IMG/VR virus record: IMGVR_UViG_3300042691_028514
Coordinates: 1 to 43,324 of that record
Reading direction: 5' to 3' (one strand)
From: a virus
Length of the DNA: 43,324 nt
The notes under the pieces are model-generated. The model was given only the letters and a program-made list of their open reading frames with translations, was not told the origin of the DNA and ran no database searches. The position numbers were made by a program, and so were the translations under genes. This document shows, one piece after another, positions 8,498-15,426 of this stretch; position 1 is the first letter of the stretch, and every line of letters begins with the position of its first letter.

Positions 8498-8503
8498 TAA
8501 ATA
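8498..8503 (+). promoter_or_regulatory. Late-promoter box TAAATA, 5 nt before ATG 8509
   Basis: TAAATA, gap ATCAT, then the start codon; it faces away from the minus-strand box at 8481-8486. Confidence 0.7.
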
Positions 8504-8508
8504 ATCAT

Positions 8509-8946
8509 ATGAGTAATTTATTTCAAAAAGCTTTCGTTAATGTCTTACGAGAAGCCCCAGAAGATTTAGGTGTAGAAAACCAAGTTTCAGATGCTGACGC
8601 AATGGCTTCTACTCTAGATAAAGGAACTGATCCTACCGCATTTGATGTGGATGCGAATGCTGCTGCTGACCACATGCAAGCCACTACTAAAATGCAGGCT
8701 AACATGGTTAGCCAACTTCAAAGTTGGATCACTAAATTAGAAGAAGTATCCGATTTTTTAAACGGAACCGGACCAGAATCTGTTCAATCTAAGTTAAAAA
8801 AATGTATTCCTGATACTTTATTTGATAAAATTCGTGTAGCAGAAACCAAAAAAATAGCTAGAGTATCTATGGAAATAACATCTCTTAACGAAATGTTAAA
8901 AGGATACTTAGCAAGTGCTAGTGATCCCAAATATAAGGGGGTTTAG
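8509..8946 (+). CDS. Putative late virion protein with capsid-targeting-like N-terminus
   Basis: The protein has 145 residues. The N-terminus MSNLFQKAFVNVLRE is an amphipathic helix ending in L-R-E, a prohead-protease-type site. An acidic, Ala/Asp-rich segment (residues about 17-55) follows, then a helical C-terminal half with Q-S-W-I-T-K-L-E and I-A-R-V-S-M-E-I. The late box is 5 bases upstream. No family was recognised; packaging or head assembly is inference from the N-terminal signal and late promoter shared with the genes at 594, 14714, 26313, 27460 and 29692. The gene converges on the primase gene with a 2-base gap and no visible terminator. Confidence 0.7.
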   Translation: MSNLFQKAFVNVLREAPEDLGVENQVSDADAMASTLDKGTDPTAFDVDANAAADHMQATTKMQANMVSQLQSWITKLEEVSDFLNGTGPESVQSKLKKCIPDTLFDKIRVAETKKIARVSMEITSLNEMLKGYLASASDPKYKGV

Positions 8947-8948
8947 TT

Positions 8949-9929
8949 TTATTTTGTATATTTCTTAATAAAATCTGGAGATAATCCATCCTTCTTTAAT
9001 AAGATAGTAATATCATTAAAATCCTTACATAAAGAACCTATTTCTTTAGGCCAAATAAAAACAGACTCATTAAGTTCTAGTAACTTTTGAGTCTTTTTTG
9101 CTGCTGCTGAATCTTTAATTTGGGAATCTAATACCCAAATTTTCTTATGAAAAGGAAATTTATCGATTTGTTGTTGCTGTTTATTAGTAAACAATTGATA
9201 TGAATTTTCTTGAATTCCTCCAATAGCAACTCCGTTTTTAACAAAACATGAATTGATTGGTCCTTCAAAAATAAAAATAGTATCGTAATTCGGATCTACT
9301 TTATCAATATTAAAAATAGTTTTTTCACTATTTATTTTAGACAAATAACGAGGTTTACATAAATTATCTGCCTCTAATACTGTTCTACTTTGATAATAAA
9401 CTATTTTTCCATCAACATCATAAAAAGGAATAATTAACCTATTTTTATGCACTTTATCTACTAAAGAAAAATAAAGTGCTTTAGGTTTATTAACAGAATT
9501 TAATAATCTTCTATCTTCTATAAATTTTAATACTTTATTAACTGTATTATTATTTTTATAATAATTTAATTGAAGATTGTCATACAAATTAATGCAATCT
9601 TTTGGTAAAGTATCAACAATCAATTTAGGTTTTTCTTCTTCTTGTGATTTAGAAAACTTATATGATTGCTTTGATTCCAAAAAAATTTCCGAAATGCTTA
9701 TATTAGCAATTTCGGAAATCCATTGTAATGGAGTTTTGCTATAACCGCAGTTATGACAAAATACATTATTATTTTCTGGTATGAAATAAAATCTTTTTTT
9801 CTTTAACCAACTACTACCTTCTCTACACATTGGACATGAACCTTGATATGTGTTATTGTAGCGATTTTTAGTTGGTTTACCTACATATTGATAGAATTTT
9901 TCTACTATGTAATCTTCTGGTAAAATCAT
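8949..9929 (-). CDS. 61: DNA primase, T4 gp61-like
   Basis: The 326-residue protein synthesises RNA primers for lagging-strand replication together with the gp41 helicase. The N-terminal zinc module has C32-P-M-C35 and C58-H-N-C61, as in CHC2-type primase fingers. A TOPRIM core follows: basic R-L-I-I-P-F-Y near residue 165, the glutamate motif F-I-F-E-G-P (E222) near G-V-A-I-G-G, and V-L-D-S near residue 268 in the acidic-pair position. Length is close to T4 gp61 (342 residues). ATG 9929 lies 6 bases after TATCAT of a TTGATA-17-TATCAT promoter. It heads a unit separate from the clamp genes upstream. Confidence 0.9.
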   Translation of the reverse strand: MILPEDYIVEKFYQYVGKPTKNRYNNTYQGSCPMCREGSSWLKKKRFYFIPENNNVFCHNCGYSKTPLQWISEIANISISEIFLESKQSYKFSKSQEEEKPKLIVDTLPKDCINLYDNLQLNYYKNNNTVNKVLKFIEDRRLLNSVNKPKALYFSLVDKVHKNRLIIPFYDVDGKIVYYQSRTVLEADNLCKPRYLSKINSEKTIFNIDKVDPNYDTIFIFEGPINSCFVKNGVAIGGIQENSYQLFTNKQQQQIDKFPFHKKIWVLDSQIKDSAAAKKTQKLLELNESVFIWPKEIGSLCKDFNDITILLKKDGLSPDFIKKYTK

Positions 9930-9935
9930 ATCATG

Positions 9936-9964
9936 ATGATAACAGAATTTGTTTGAAATATCAA
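9936..9964 (-). promoter_or_regulatory. Sigma-70-like promoter, TTGATA-17-TATCAT, for primase
   Basis: The -35 box is at 9959-9964 and the -10 box at 9936-9941; 6 bases separate the -10 box from ATG 9929, so +1 would fall at the start codon. Confidence 0.55.
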
Positions 9965-9967
9965 TAA

Positions 9968-10171
9968 TTATTTACATTGACCAGTAATATCTTCTTTTGT
10001 ATTTGCATCAAGAATTTTTACCATACCTTTACGAATCAAAGCACCTGATGCTGGGTCATACCAATATGCTTCTACATAAATTTTATCTCCATATTGTCTT
10101 TCCTGAATCTTTGGTACTGAAGGTCTTCCACTAATTGGTGACGTGATTTGAATTGGTCTTACTATATCCAT
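9968..10171 (-). CDS. Small protein of unknown function
   Basis: The protein has 67 residues. It begins MDIVRPIQITSPISGRPSVP and continues with a beta-rich core (K-I-Y-V-E-A-Y-W-Y-D-P-A-S-G-A) and a C-terminal Cys near the end. The composition suggests a small beta-barrel or capping protein, but no family was recognised. ATG 10171 is 5 bases after a TAAATA box that lies across the stop of the upstream gene, so late expression is likely. Confidence 0.6.
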   Translation of the reverse strand: MDIVRPIQITSPISGRPSVPKIQERQYGDKIYVEAYWYDPASGALIRKGMVKILDANTKEDITGQCK

Positions 10172-10175
10172 AATT

Positions 10176-10430
10176 TTATTTAATCAAATTTAAGTTAAAA
10201 ACAAATTGTTTTTCTAATAAAGCAAATACTTTTTTATCTAATGGACCAACATCATCTAGTATTTTAGATTCTATTCCTAGTATAAACTTATCTTTAGGAA
10301 CACTTCTATTTACATTTTTAGGTATTGAAATAAAATTATATTCATCATTTGTTTCATCAACAAAAACAAATATTTCACCAACATAAAGACCTGTTCCTAC
10401 GGCATATGCATTTCCTTTTATGGGTTTCAC
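10176..10430 (-). CDS. Small protein of unknown function, GTG start
   Basis: The 84-residue protein has an N-terminal half that is beta-rich (YVGEIFVFVDE, then YNFISIPKNV) and reads like a small barrel, and a helical C-terminus. There is no in-frame ATG near the start. GTG 10430 is preceded by a strong GGAGGTG ribosome site five bases upstream and overlaps the preceding TAG by one base, so translation is coupled to the upstream gene. No family was recognised. It belongs to the clamp operon that runs from about 12337 to 10176. Confidence 0.65.
   Translation of the reverse strand: MKPIKGNAYAVGTGLYVGEIFVFVDETNDEYNFISIPKNVNRSVPKDKFILGIESKILDDVGPLDKKVFALLEKQFVFNLNLIK
10177..10182 (-). promoter_or_regulatory. 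Late-promoter box TAAATA, 5 nt before ATG 10171
   Basis: On the minus strand TAAATA is followed by AAATT and ATG. The box overlaps the last codons of the gene at 10176-10430. Confidence 0.6.
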
Positions 10431-10804
10431 TATACACCTCCATTATGATTAATTGATAAGAATAATCTTGCTAATGAAGTATACAATGCATCTGCATCTA
10501 ATTGTGATTTAGCATTAGTAATTACTATTGGTTCATTTTTCATATTATAACCAATAACAATAAAAGAACGTAGAAACTCTTCCATCACATGAATTAATGC
10601 ATCTACTTCTGTAGTAGATCTCATTTTAGTTTCATATGCACTTTCTAACATAACTTCTTTTAATAATCTTCTAATTTGTTCAGAAGTGAGACTATCAGCA
10701 GTAATTGGTTTAAATGTAATTTGTTTAACTTCCATTGATTTTGGATCATTCTTAATAGAAGTTTTTTTCTTTTTTGGTTTTGCTGAATCGTCTTTATTTT
10801 CCAT
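10430..10804 (-). CDS. Helical protein of unknown function in the clamp operon
   Basis: The 124-residue protein has a lysine-rich N-terminal tail (about 20 residues with KPKKKKT) followed by a helical domain: L-T-S-E-Q-I-R-R-L-L-K-E, then V-M-E-E-F-L-R-S-F, then a C-terminal L-Y-T-S-L-A-R-L-F-L-S. No catalytic motif is visible. It overlaps the upstream gene by 11 bases and is followed by a one-base overlap with the next, showing operon organisation. A replication-accessory role is only suggested by position. Confidence 0.65.
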   Translation of the reverse strand: MENKDDSAKPKKKKTSIKNDPKSMEVKQITFKPITADSLTSEQIRRLLKEVMLESAYETKMRSTTEVDALIHVMEEFLRSFIVIGYNMKNEPIVITNAKSQLDADALYTSLARLFLSINHNGGV

Positions 10805-11153
10805 TTTGTTTTTCCTTAAAAAATTTATTGCTGTCGTTTATAGTGGGAACTCCTTTATCAATCAATAGTTGAATTATAACCTCTATTGATTCTGTACTAA
10901 TGGAAAAATTCTTCGGAAAGAAATTATTCCCATCATTAAATTCAAACATAATTTCATCATTAAAATTTTTATTATTATAACACGTAACAAAAATTGAATA
11001 TCCACCCGGATCAATTAAAACTGTCCATCTACGATGATCATGTATTCCATATTGTTGGAATATACGCAATACACCATACTTATTATCTCTAAGTCTTTTA
11101 ATAAAATATCCCGGTGTTTTTATTTTATTTTGTTGTCTTTTGTTTAAATTCAT
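10794..11153 (-). CDS. Protein of unknown function directly downstream of the clamp gene
   Basis: The protein has 119 residues, with a basic N-terminus (N-K-R-Q-Q-N-K) and then a compact alpha/beta region with R-L-R-D-N-K-Y-G-V, H-D-H-R-R-W-T-V-L-I-D-P-G-G and F-V-T-C-Y. The aromatic and arginine-rich HDHRRW segment could bind nucleic acid, but no known family was identified. It starts one base after the clamp stop codon and overlaps the next gene by 11 bases, so it is translated with them. Confidence 0.65.
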   Translation of the reverse strand: MNLNKRQQNKIKTPGYFIKRLRDNKYGVLRIFQQYGIHDHRRWTVLIDPGGYSIFVTCYNNKNFNDEIMFEFNDGNNFFPKNFSISTESIEVIIQLLIDKGVPTINDSNKFFKEKQNGK

Positions 11154-11154
11154 A

Positions 11155-11892
11155 TTAATTTGCTTTTGCTGTTGTGGTATATTTCAATATATAATTACCA
11201 TCCTTTATTTCAAAAGAAATAAAACCTATATCAGTATTTAACTTAATTGTTATTTCTCCATTTTTGGGAAAAGATATATTTTTAAATAAGTCAAAATCAA
11301 ATCCAATTGGCTTTTTAATATTGTCTCCAATAAATGTATTAGATATAAATGTAGAATATACATCTATATTTGATTTTGTCTTATCATTTAATTCTGCTGT
11401 AACATTTTCACCTTCATTAGAAAAATAAATTTTACTACTATCAACAATAAATGTACTACTTTTAAGCAAATTCATGTAAGAATTGTAATTAAAAGTAAAT
11501 TCACTATTAAATTGTAATGAATTTATTTTATCTATATTAAATGCTGGTCCTCTAACAATATTATCATCAATTAAATGAAACTTAAATTTTGTAGAATGAG
11601 AGGCAAACTCAATATTGTTCTCATTTAAAATAAGTTCTATGTTAGAATCTAAAGGAATACAATCTAAGATTTTAATAAATCTTTTGATATCCGAAAAACT
11701 TATAACTCTTTTAACTCCTTCATAAGAAATATCATCAGTTTTTGCATATAAACTAAAATTTGTATCAGAAGTTCTGTTTATATTATAAATGGAATTATTT
11801 TCTAAAGTTAATGAACATAATTCATTTATCTTAGAAATTGGCGTTAAAAATTTTTGAATGAAATTATTCTTGTTTAATATTTTTATTATCAT
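11155..11892 (-). CDS. 45: Sliding clamp, T4 gp45-like
   Basis: The 245-residue protein runs from ATG 11892; the TTG at 11901 gives three more residues but ATG has a GAAAG ribosome site. T4 gp45 (228 residues) is a trimeric ring that tethers polymerase gp43 to DNA and also activates late promoters through gp55 and gp33. The beta-alpha-beta order fits a clamp. F-I-Q-K-F-L-T-P-I-S-K near residue 10 occupies the N-terminal helix position, V-I-S-F-S-D-I-K-R-F-I-K matches the second helix, and a second similar half follows (Y-M-N-L-L-K near 138, then beta strands). Sequence identity is low, so the call rests on length, fold pattern and position beside replication genes. It overlaps the upstream gene by 29 bases. 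Confidence 0.75.
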   Translation of the reverse strand: MIIKILNKNNFIQKFLTPISKINELCSLTLENNSIYNINRTSDTNFSLYAKTDDISYEGVKRVISFSDIKRFIKILDCIPLDSNIELILNENNIEFASHSTKFKFHLIDDNIVRGPAFNIDKINSLQFNSEFTFNYNSYMNLLKSSTFIVDSSKIYFSNEGENVTAELNDKTKSNIDVYSTFISNTFIGDNIKKPIGFDFDLFKNISFPKNGEITIKLNTDIGFISFEIKDGNYILKYTTTAKAN

Positions 11893-12337
11893 GGCTTTCA
11901 ATATATGATACCATTTTTTGTAGCATTGTGTCCAGCTTTTTTATTGATTTTTCAATGTTATTCAATTTAACATCAATTGATTTTGCAGTTACACTGTTAT
12001 CAAAATTAAATTCCATTTGATTTGGATCATACGGAGAAGGTGGAGATGCTTGATTTTTATAATCAATATAAGGTCTTGGGTCTAATTCATATTGATTAGA
12101 TGGTACTGGATTGATTTGCTGTGGTTGTGTTCCTGAAACCTCTCTTAAAACTTGTTCTGCGGTTCTTTGAAATTCGTGTTTTTTTGGAGCTAAAAATTGA
12201 TTTGTAGATACCAAATTATTATCATATCTTGATATTTCTGAATATGTTTGCCCTAAAAACCCCAATAAAGTTTTTTGTAATTCTGCTGGATCTATATTTT
12301 GATTAAAATTTACATTTTCTAAAAGAGGATCAATCAT
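11864..12337 (-). CDS. Protein of unknown function between gp32 and the clamp
   Basis: The protein has 157 residues from ATG 12337. Earlier in-frame starts (TTG 12370, ATG 12361) lie inside the terminator hairpin, while ATG 12337 is 5 bases after TAAGTA, a one-mismatch late box. Segments are a helical N-terminus (A-E-L-Q-K-T-L-L-G-F-L-G-Q), a proline/glutamine-rich linker (residues about 75-110), and a C-terminal coiled coil (I-D-V-K-L-N-N-I-E-K-S-I-K-K-L) suited to partner binding. In T4 the small late-transcription co-activator gp33 and the protein DsbA lie near gene 32; an equivalent role is possible but no motif proves it. Confidence 0.6.
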   Translation of the reverse strand: MIDPLLENVNFNQNIDPAELQKTLLGFLGQTYSEISRYDNNLVSTNQFLAPKKHEFQRTAEQVLREVSGTQPQQINPVPSNQYELDPRPYIDYKNQASPPSPYDPNQMEFNFDNSVTAKSIDVKLNNIEKSIKKLDTMLQKMVSYIESHDNKNIKQE

Positions 12338-12342
12338 ATTAT

Positions 12343-12348
12343 TACTTA
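12343..12348 (-). promoter_or_regulatory. Late-box variant TAAGTA, 5 nt before ATG 12337
   Basis: There is one mismatch to TAAATA; the gap ATAAT and start codon keep the spacing seen elsewhere. It supports the downstream start of this gene. Confidence 0.4.
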
Positions 12349-12350
12349 CA

Positions 12351-12386
12351 AAGAAGCCCATGAGATTCAAGTCTCATGGGCTTCTT
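12351..12386 (-). terminator. Terminator hairpin after gene 32
   Basis: A perfect 15-bp stem (12351-12365 with 12372-12386) with a 6-base loop lies 23 bases after the gp32 stop codon on the minus strand. The trailing T content is weak (CTTCTTTGT), so it may terminate partly or protect the 3' end of the gene 32 message. T4 gene 32 is likewise followed by a terminator. Confidence 0.75.
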
Positions 12387-12408
12387 CTATTAAGAAATGT
12401 AATTTAAA

Positions 12409-13239
12409 TTATTGATCGTATCCTTTTAATAATTCATTAACCATCTCATCAGATAGTTCTTTTGTTGGATCAGAATCATCATCATCTACTACAGAACTAA
12501 CTGGAGATTTAGCTTGTGTTTTAATTTCAAATGTTTCTTTAACAACAAAATGCTTGAGCCACATATCCATTAATTCTTGCTCTGATTTAATTTGATTTAC
12601 CGCAGTCAAATCATGAACACTATTATAGATTTGTTCCATCTTTTCTTCAGAAAGATTTAAACTTACTGGAGATGTAAATCTGCTACTATCATAAGCAATA
12701 TAATCACCCTGTTTTTCAACTTTTAATTTAAAATTGACTCCATCTTTAGACAAATCAAACACTTTAGCACCAAATTCATCTGAATCATCACCACTAATAG
12801 CAGATTCGATGATATTGTTTAATTTCTTACCAAATCTAAAAATTTTAACTGTTCCGTTGTTTGCTGGTGTAACCGGATCATCAACAACATATACATTTAC
12901 ATACCATTGTTCTTGCCACTTAACTGCTTGCACCTTTTTCTTTTCTTCTTCTGTTCCAGTTTTCTTAATTCTAAAGGTTTCAATTCCAATTGGATCTGGC
13001 TTGCCAATTGTTTGCAAGCTCAATGCTGAAACATATTCACCTGTTGCAAAACTATTCCAACCATGTTGGAAGTAATGAAAAAAAGTTTTACTTGGATCTG
13101 CGATATTTGGAAGCAAACGTAATACATAAGTATTACCTGCTTTAAATTTTAAAATTTCTTTATATAAAGGATTTCCACCGGATTTTTCGCTTTTGTTCAA
13201 AGCTTCTTTAATTGATTCAAATAATGATGAATTATACAT
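12409..13239 (-). CDS. 32: Single-stranded DNA-binding protein, T4 gp32-like, lacking zinc cysteines
   Basis: The 276-residue protein coats single-stranded DNA during replication, recombination and repair and controls its own translation in T4. Features include the N-terminal L-F-E-S-I-K-E-A-L basic helix for cooperativity and Y-V-L-R-L-L-P-N-I near residue 38. H-G-W-N-S (H59) is at the usual histidine position, W-Y-V-N-V-Y-V-V-D-D-P near 111-121 is followed by V-K-I-F-R-F-G-K-K, and an acidic tail (D-D-D-D-S-D, ending L-L-K-G-Y-D-Q) binds partners. The protein contains no cysteine at all, so the T4 zinc site (His-Cys-Cys-Cys) is absent. Eighteen CTAA repeats precede the ATG and no Shine-Dalgarno is visible. 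Confidence 0.92.
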   Translation of the reverse strand: MYNSSLFESIKEALNKSEKSGGNPLYKEILKFKAGNTYVLRLLPNIADPSKTFFHYFQHGWNSFATGEYVSALSLQTIGKPDPIGIETFRIKKTGTEEEKKKVQAVKWQEQWYVNVYVVDDPVTPANNGTVKIFRFGKKLNNIIESAISGDDSDEFGAKVFDLSKDGVNFKLKVEKQGDYIAYDSSRFTSPVSLNLSEEKMEQIYNSVHDLTAVNQIKSEQELMDMWLKHFVVKETFEIKTQAKSPVSSVVDDDDSDPTKELSDEMVNELLKGYDQ

Positions 13240-13242
13240 AAT

Positions 13243-13317
<75 letters not shown>

Positions 13318-13324
13318 AAAATAT

Positions 13325-13332
13325 AATTTATA
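13325..13332 (-). promoter_or_regulatory. Late promoter TATAAATT upstream of the gene 32 repeat leader
   Basis: This is a 7/8 match to TATAAATA on the minus strand. T4 geometry puts +1 at about 13319, two bases before the CTAA array; the leader would be about 80 nt. Confidence 0.55.
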
Positions 13333-13345
13333 TTCTTATGGGCTT

Positions 13346-13362
13346 AATAATAGCATATTATT
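13346..13362 (-). other. AT-only inverted repeat upstream of the gene 32 promoter
   Basis: AATAATA (13346-13352) and TATTATT (13356-13362) are separated by 3 bases. It lies just downstream of the stop of the preceding gene on the minus strand; it is too weak to call a terminator. Confidence 0.3.
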
Positions 13363-13672
13363 TTGGTATGTCAACAGTTTTTTCTTTTTTTGATTCTTCG
13401 AAAATTTTATAAACACTCTTAGCTTTTTGTGAAACGAAAAAACTCAAATCAAAAAATTCATTTTTTGGGTATACAAAATATGGAGCTTTAAAATAATCTG
13501 CAATATTAACAGACTTATTATTAATAAAAAAATTAGACAATTTTTGAAGACACAGTTTCGTTTTTTCGTTTATTTTCTGAAAGTTTTTTCTTGGCTTGAA
13601 CGGAAGATTTTTTGCTTTTCTTAATTCTTTTAGAAACTCGTTGTATATTATCTTTTCTAAATCCGTACACAT
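13358..13672 (-). CDS. Conserved-looking protein of unknown function upstream of gene 32
   Basis: The protein has 104 residues. It begins with a helix (L-E-K-I-I-Y-N-E-F-L-K-E-L-R-K-A), has a basic K-P-R-K-N-F segment, then Y-F-K-A-P-Y-F-V-Y-P and F-V-S-Q-K-A-K-S-V-Y-K-I near the end. The aromatic and proline pattern is typical of a folded, conserved small phage protein, though I cannot name the family. Its first 46 codons overlap the end of the upstream gene in another frame, an unusually long overlap (140 bases) on the same strand. It ends about 25 bases before the gene 32 promoter. Confidence 0.55.
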   Translation of the reverse strand: MCTDLEKIIYNEFLKELRKAKNLPFKPRKNFQKINEKTKLCLQKLSNFFINNKSVNIADYFKAPYFVYPKNEFFDLSFFVSQKAKSVYKIFEESKKEKTVDIPK

Positions 13673-13946
13673 TTTTCTTTATTTTAGTTCCTTGATTAGA
13701 GTTTAAATATTTTGAAATATATTTACTTTTTGATATAGTATAATCGTAGTCTATAAAAAACTTTAGCAAATCATAATCATTGTCTATTGTCAATAGATAT
13801 TTTAATAAACTTTTATATGTTTCATTTTTTAATACCAATAAAAAAATATTTGGTAGATTTAATTTTTTGTTATTTATAATACATAAAAAACTACAAAAAC
13901 ATAAAAAATTATGATTTAGTTCATTTTTTTCTAATTCATTTTCCAT
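13533..13946 (-). CDS. Protein of unknown function with a basic C-terminal tail
   Basis: The protein has 137 residues. Residues 1-75 form a helical domain rich in Leu, Phe, Asn and Cys (F-L-C-F-C-S-F-L-C-I-I near 14-24). The C-terminal half is strongly basic (K-R-I-K-K-S-K-K-S and Q-A-K-K-K), but this part coincides with the out-of-frame start of the next gene, so its composition may be shaped by the overlap. The ATG follows TAAATC by 6 bases, a one-mismatch late box. No family was recognised. T4 carries the helicase loader gp59 here, but no gp59 signature is visible. Confidence 0.5.
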   Translation of the reverse strand: MENELEKNELNHNFLCFCSFLCIINNKKLNLPNIFLLVLKNETYKSLLKYLLTIDNDYDLLKFFIDYDYTISKSKYISKYLNSNQGTKIKKNVYGFRKDNIQRVSKRIKKSKKSSVQAKKKLSENKRKNETVSSKIV

Positions 13947-13977
13947 TTATATGATTTATCACATAAATATGAAAAAT

Positions 13978-14667
13978 CTATTCCGCATATTCTTTCAAGA
14001 ATTTTTCGTTACTTTTCGCCCACTCTTTATCATGAATAGATAGTAACCCCGGTGAACTATGTATTACATGAATTGGATAAACACCCAATCTTAATTTAGC
14101 CCTATTAGCATCTATACAACTTGAAATATCATAATGATGAAAAGTATAATTTTCATTAAATTTCCAATTTGTTTTTAGAATAGAAGGTAGATGTAGGGCT
14201 AAAAACAATCCATCAGCTATAGCAATTCTAGATGGAGTAGGGCCAAATGCTGTGGTCATAGTCTGATTATTGTTACCAGCAGGATGTGCTACTTCTCCTC
14301 TTTGCTGGTTTCTTTCTGTCATTATATGCCACAATGCTGGGTTTGTCAACTTTGGATTTAAGCCACCTGCCAATCCAACTATATCATAGGCTAATTTGTC
14401 TTTTGCCGTCTTTAATTTTTCATATAATTTAAGATCATCAATATAAACATCGTCGTGAACACAAACTAAAAATTCTATATCAGAATCTTTATATTGTTCA
14501 ATTTTTCTATTATAGACAACTGGCATACCATCTATATTATTCCAGACAATATCTAATTTATAATTAGGGGTATTAAGTCCATCAAGCCAAGATCTATATA
14601 ATGGTAAAGTTTTAGCTTCTTCTTGTAATTTTCTTGTACAAGAAACAATAACAACTTTAGGATTCAT
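13978..14667 (-). CDS. GT-A glycosyltransferase-like protein (StrF-type domain)
   Basis: The 229-residue protein starts with a Rossmann-like strand (V-V-I-V-S-C-T-R) and has V-C-V-H-D-D-V-Y-I at 68-76, the metal-binding acidic position of GT-A enzymes. G-L-A-G-G follows near 97, F-G-P-T-P near 140 and the late T-F-H-H-Y-D motif near 178, as in the StrF-like glycosyltransferase family (related to GT2). Acceptor and sugar are unknown; options are virion proteins, host surface glycans or modified DNA bases. It is transcribed alone from TTGATT-16-TATAAT, 6 bases before the ATG, which is early-type and divergent from the late gene at 14714. Confidence 0.75.
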   Translation of the reverse strand: MNPKVVIVSCTRKLQEEAKTLPLYRSWLDGLNTPNYKLDIVWNNIDGMPVVYNRKIEQYKDSDIEFLVCVHDDVYIDDLKLYEKLKTAKDKLAYDIVGLAGGLNPKLTNPALWHIMTERNQQRGEVAHPAGNNNQTMTTAFGPTPSRIAIADGLFLALHLPSILKTNWKFNENYTFHHYDISSCIDANRAKLRLGVYPIHVIHSSPGLLSIHDKEWAKSNEKFLKEYAE

Positions 14668-14673
14668 TATAGT

Positions 14674-14701
14674 ATTATACCAAAAAAGAAACTAAAATCA
14701 A
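14674..14701 (-). promoter_or_regulatory. Sigma-70 promoter TTGATT-16-TATAAT, 6 nt before ATG 14667
   Basis: The -35 box is at 14696-14701 and the -10 box at 14674-14679. It abuts the opposing late box at 14702-14707. Confidence 0.75.
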
Positions 14702-14707
14702 TAAATA
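14702..14707 (+). promoter_or_regulatory. Late-promoter box TAAATA, 6 nt before ATG 14714
   Basis: Gap ATTAAC to the start codon. It touches the -35 box of the divergent early promoter, so early and late polymerases could not occupy both sites together. Confidence 0.7.
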
Positions 14708-14713
14708 ATTAAC

Positions 14714-15391
14714 ATGAGTATATTAAAAAGACCGGGTTGGAACAATTATGAGATCTTAGAAGAAGGAAGATTACATAATGATAAGCTAAAAGAAAGAATA
14801 GGAAGAATGTTTGATCGCTTATCTTTAGGATATTCCCCCAACCATGTTGTGGATAAAATTTCCAACATAATTAGACGTGAAAAGGGTGATAAAATGGATA
14901 TTAGTAAGGTTTCTGATGAATATATAATGAGTATTGCATCTTCTGATGCTGTTACAAGAGGAAAATTTACTCCTGAATTAAAAGCTTCTTATACAAGCAC
15001 ATTCCAATCAACCAATGCGGTAGATCCTACTTACAGTGAACCGGAAGAAAGTTCACCAATTTCTATAAATTTCACTGCTTCATCCACAGAAAATTCTGCT
15101 CCGGTAGCACCTGTTCCTTCTGCTTCTTTTCAAGAAGATTCTGAAGACGAAGAACACACAGAAGAAGATGCAGAAGAAGTAGATACTTGTGGTTGTGAAA
15201 AGAAAAAAATGGTCTTTAATCCAGAAATTGCTAAAAAAGATCTACAAAGATCAAAAACCCCTGACAAGGGATCAATCAAAAAAGAATCAGCTAAATTATC
15301 ACCAACAGCAGTCAATAGACTTTTAAGAGAAAATTTTATTAAAAAGAAACAACATCAATTTAAATACGAAGAAAAGTACAGAATATACTAA
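14714..15391 (+). CDS. Late protein with acidic linker and capsid-targeting-like N-terminus
   Basis: The protein has 225 residues. The N-terminus (PGWNNYEILEE) holds an I-L-E site. A helical segment follows (residues 20-75, R-I-G-R-M-F-D-R-L, then V-V-D-K-I-S-N-I-I-R-R). Next come a Ser/Pro/Glu-rich linker, an acidic cluster (D-S-E-D-E-E-H-T-E-E-D) near 140, a C-G-C-E-K-K-K motif near 156, and a basic helical tail. No family was recognised. The late box upstream and terminator downstream isolate it as a single-gene late unit. A head-associated role is inference. Confidence 0.7.
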   Translation: MSILKRPGWNNYEILEEGRLHNDKLKERIGRMFDRLSLGYSPNHVVDKISNIIRREKGDKMDISKVSDEYIMSIASSDAVTRGKFTPELKASYTSTFQSTNAVDPTYSEPEESSPISINFTASSTENSAPVAPVPSASFQEDSEDEEHTEEDAEEVDTCGCEKKKMVFNPEIAKKDLQRSKTPDKGSIKKESAKLSPTAVNRLLRENFIKKKQHQFKYEEKYRIY

Positions 15392-15396
15392 AAACT

Positions 15397-15425
15397 AAAA
15401 AGCCCCCTAACTAGGGGGCTTTTTT
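15397..15425. terminator. Bidirectional terminator
   Basis: AAAAAGCCCCCT pairs with AGGGGGCTTTTT around a short loop, with T runs on both strands. It separates the plus-strand gene ending at 15391 from the minus-strand gene ending at 15427. Confidence 0.95.
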
Positions 15426-15426
15426 A

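Noticed and set aside
12338-12370. Longer start (TTG 12370 or ATG 12361) for the gene ending at 11864
   Set aside because: Both codons lie inside the perfect 15-bp hairpin after gene 32; ATG 12337 with a late-type box 5 bases upstream fits better.
13358-13946. Programmed frameshift joining the two overlapping ORFs before gene 32
   Set aside because: The downstream ORF has its own ATG and a complete helical start, and no slippery heptamer with a following structure was seen at the overlap.
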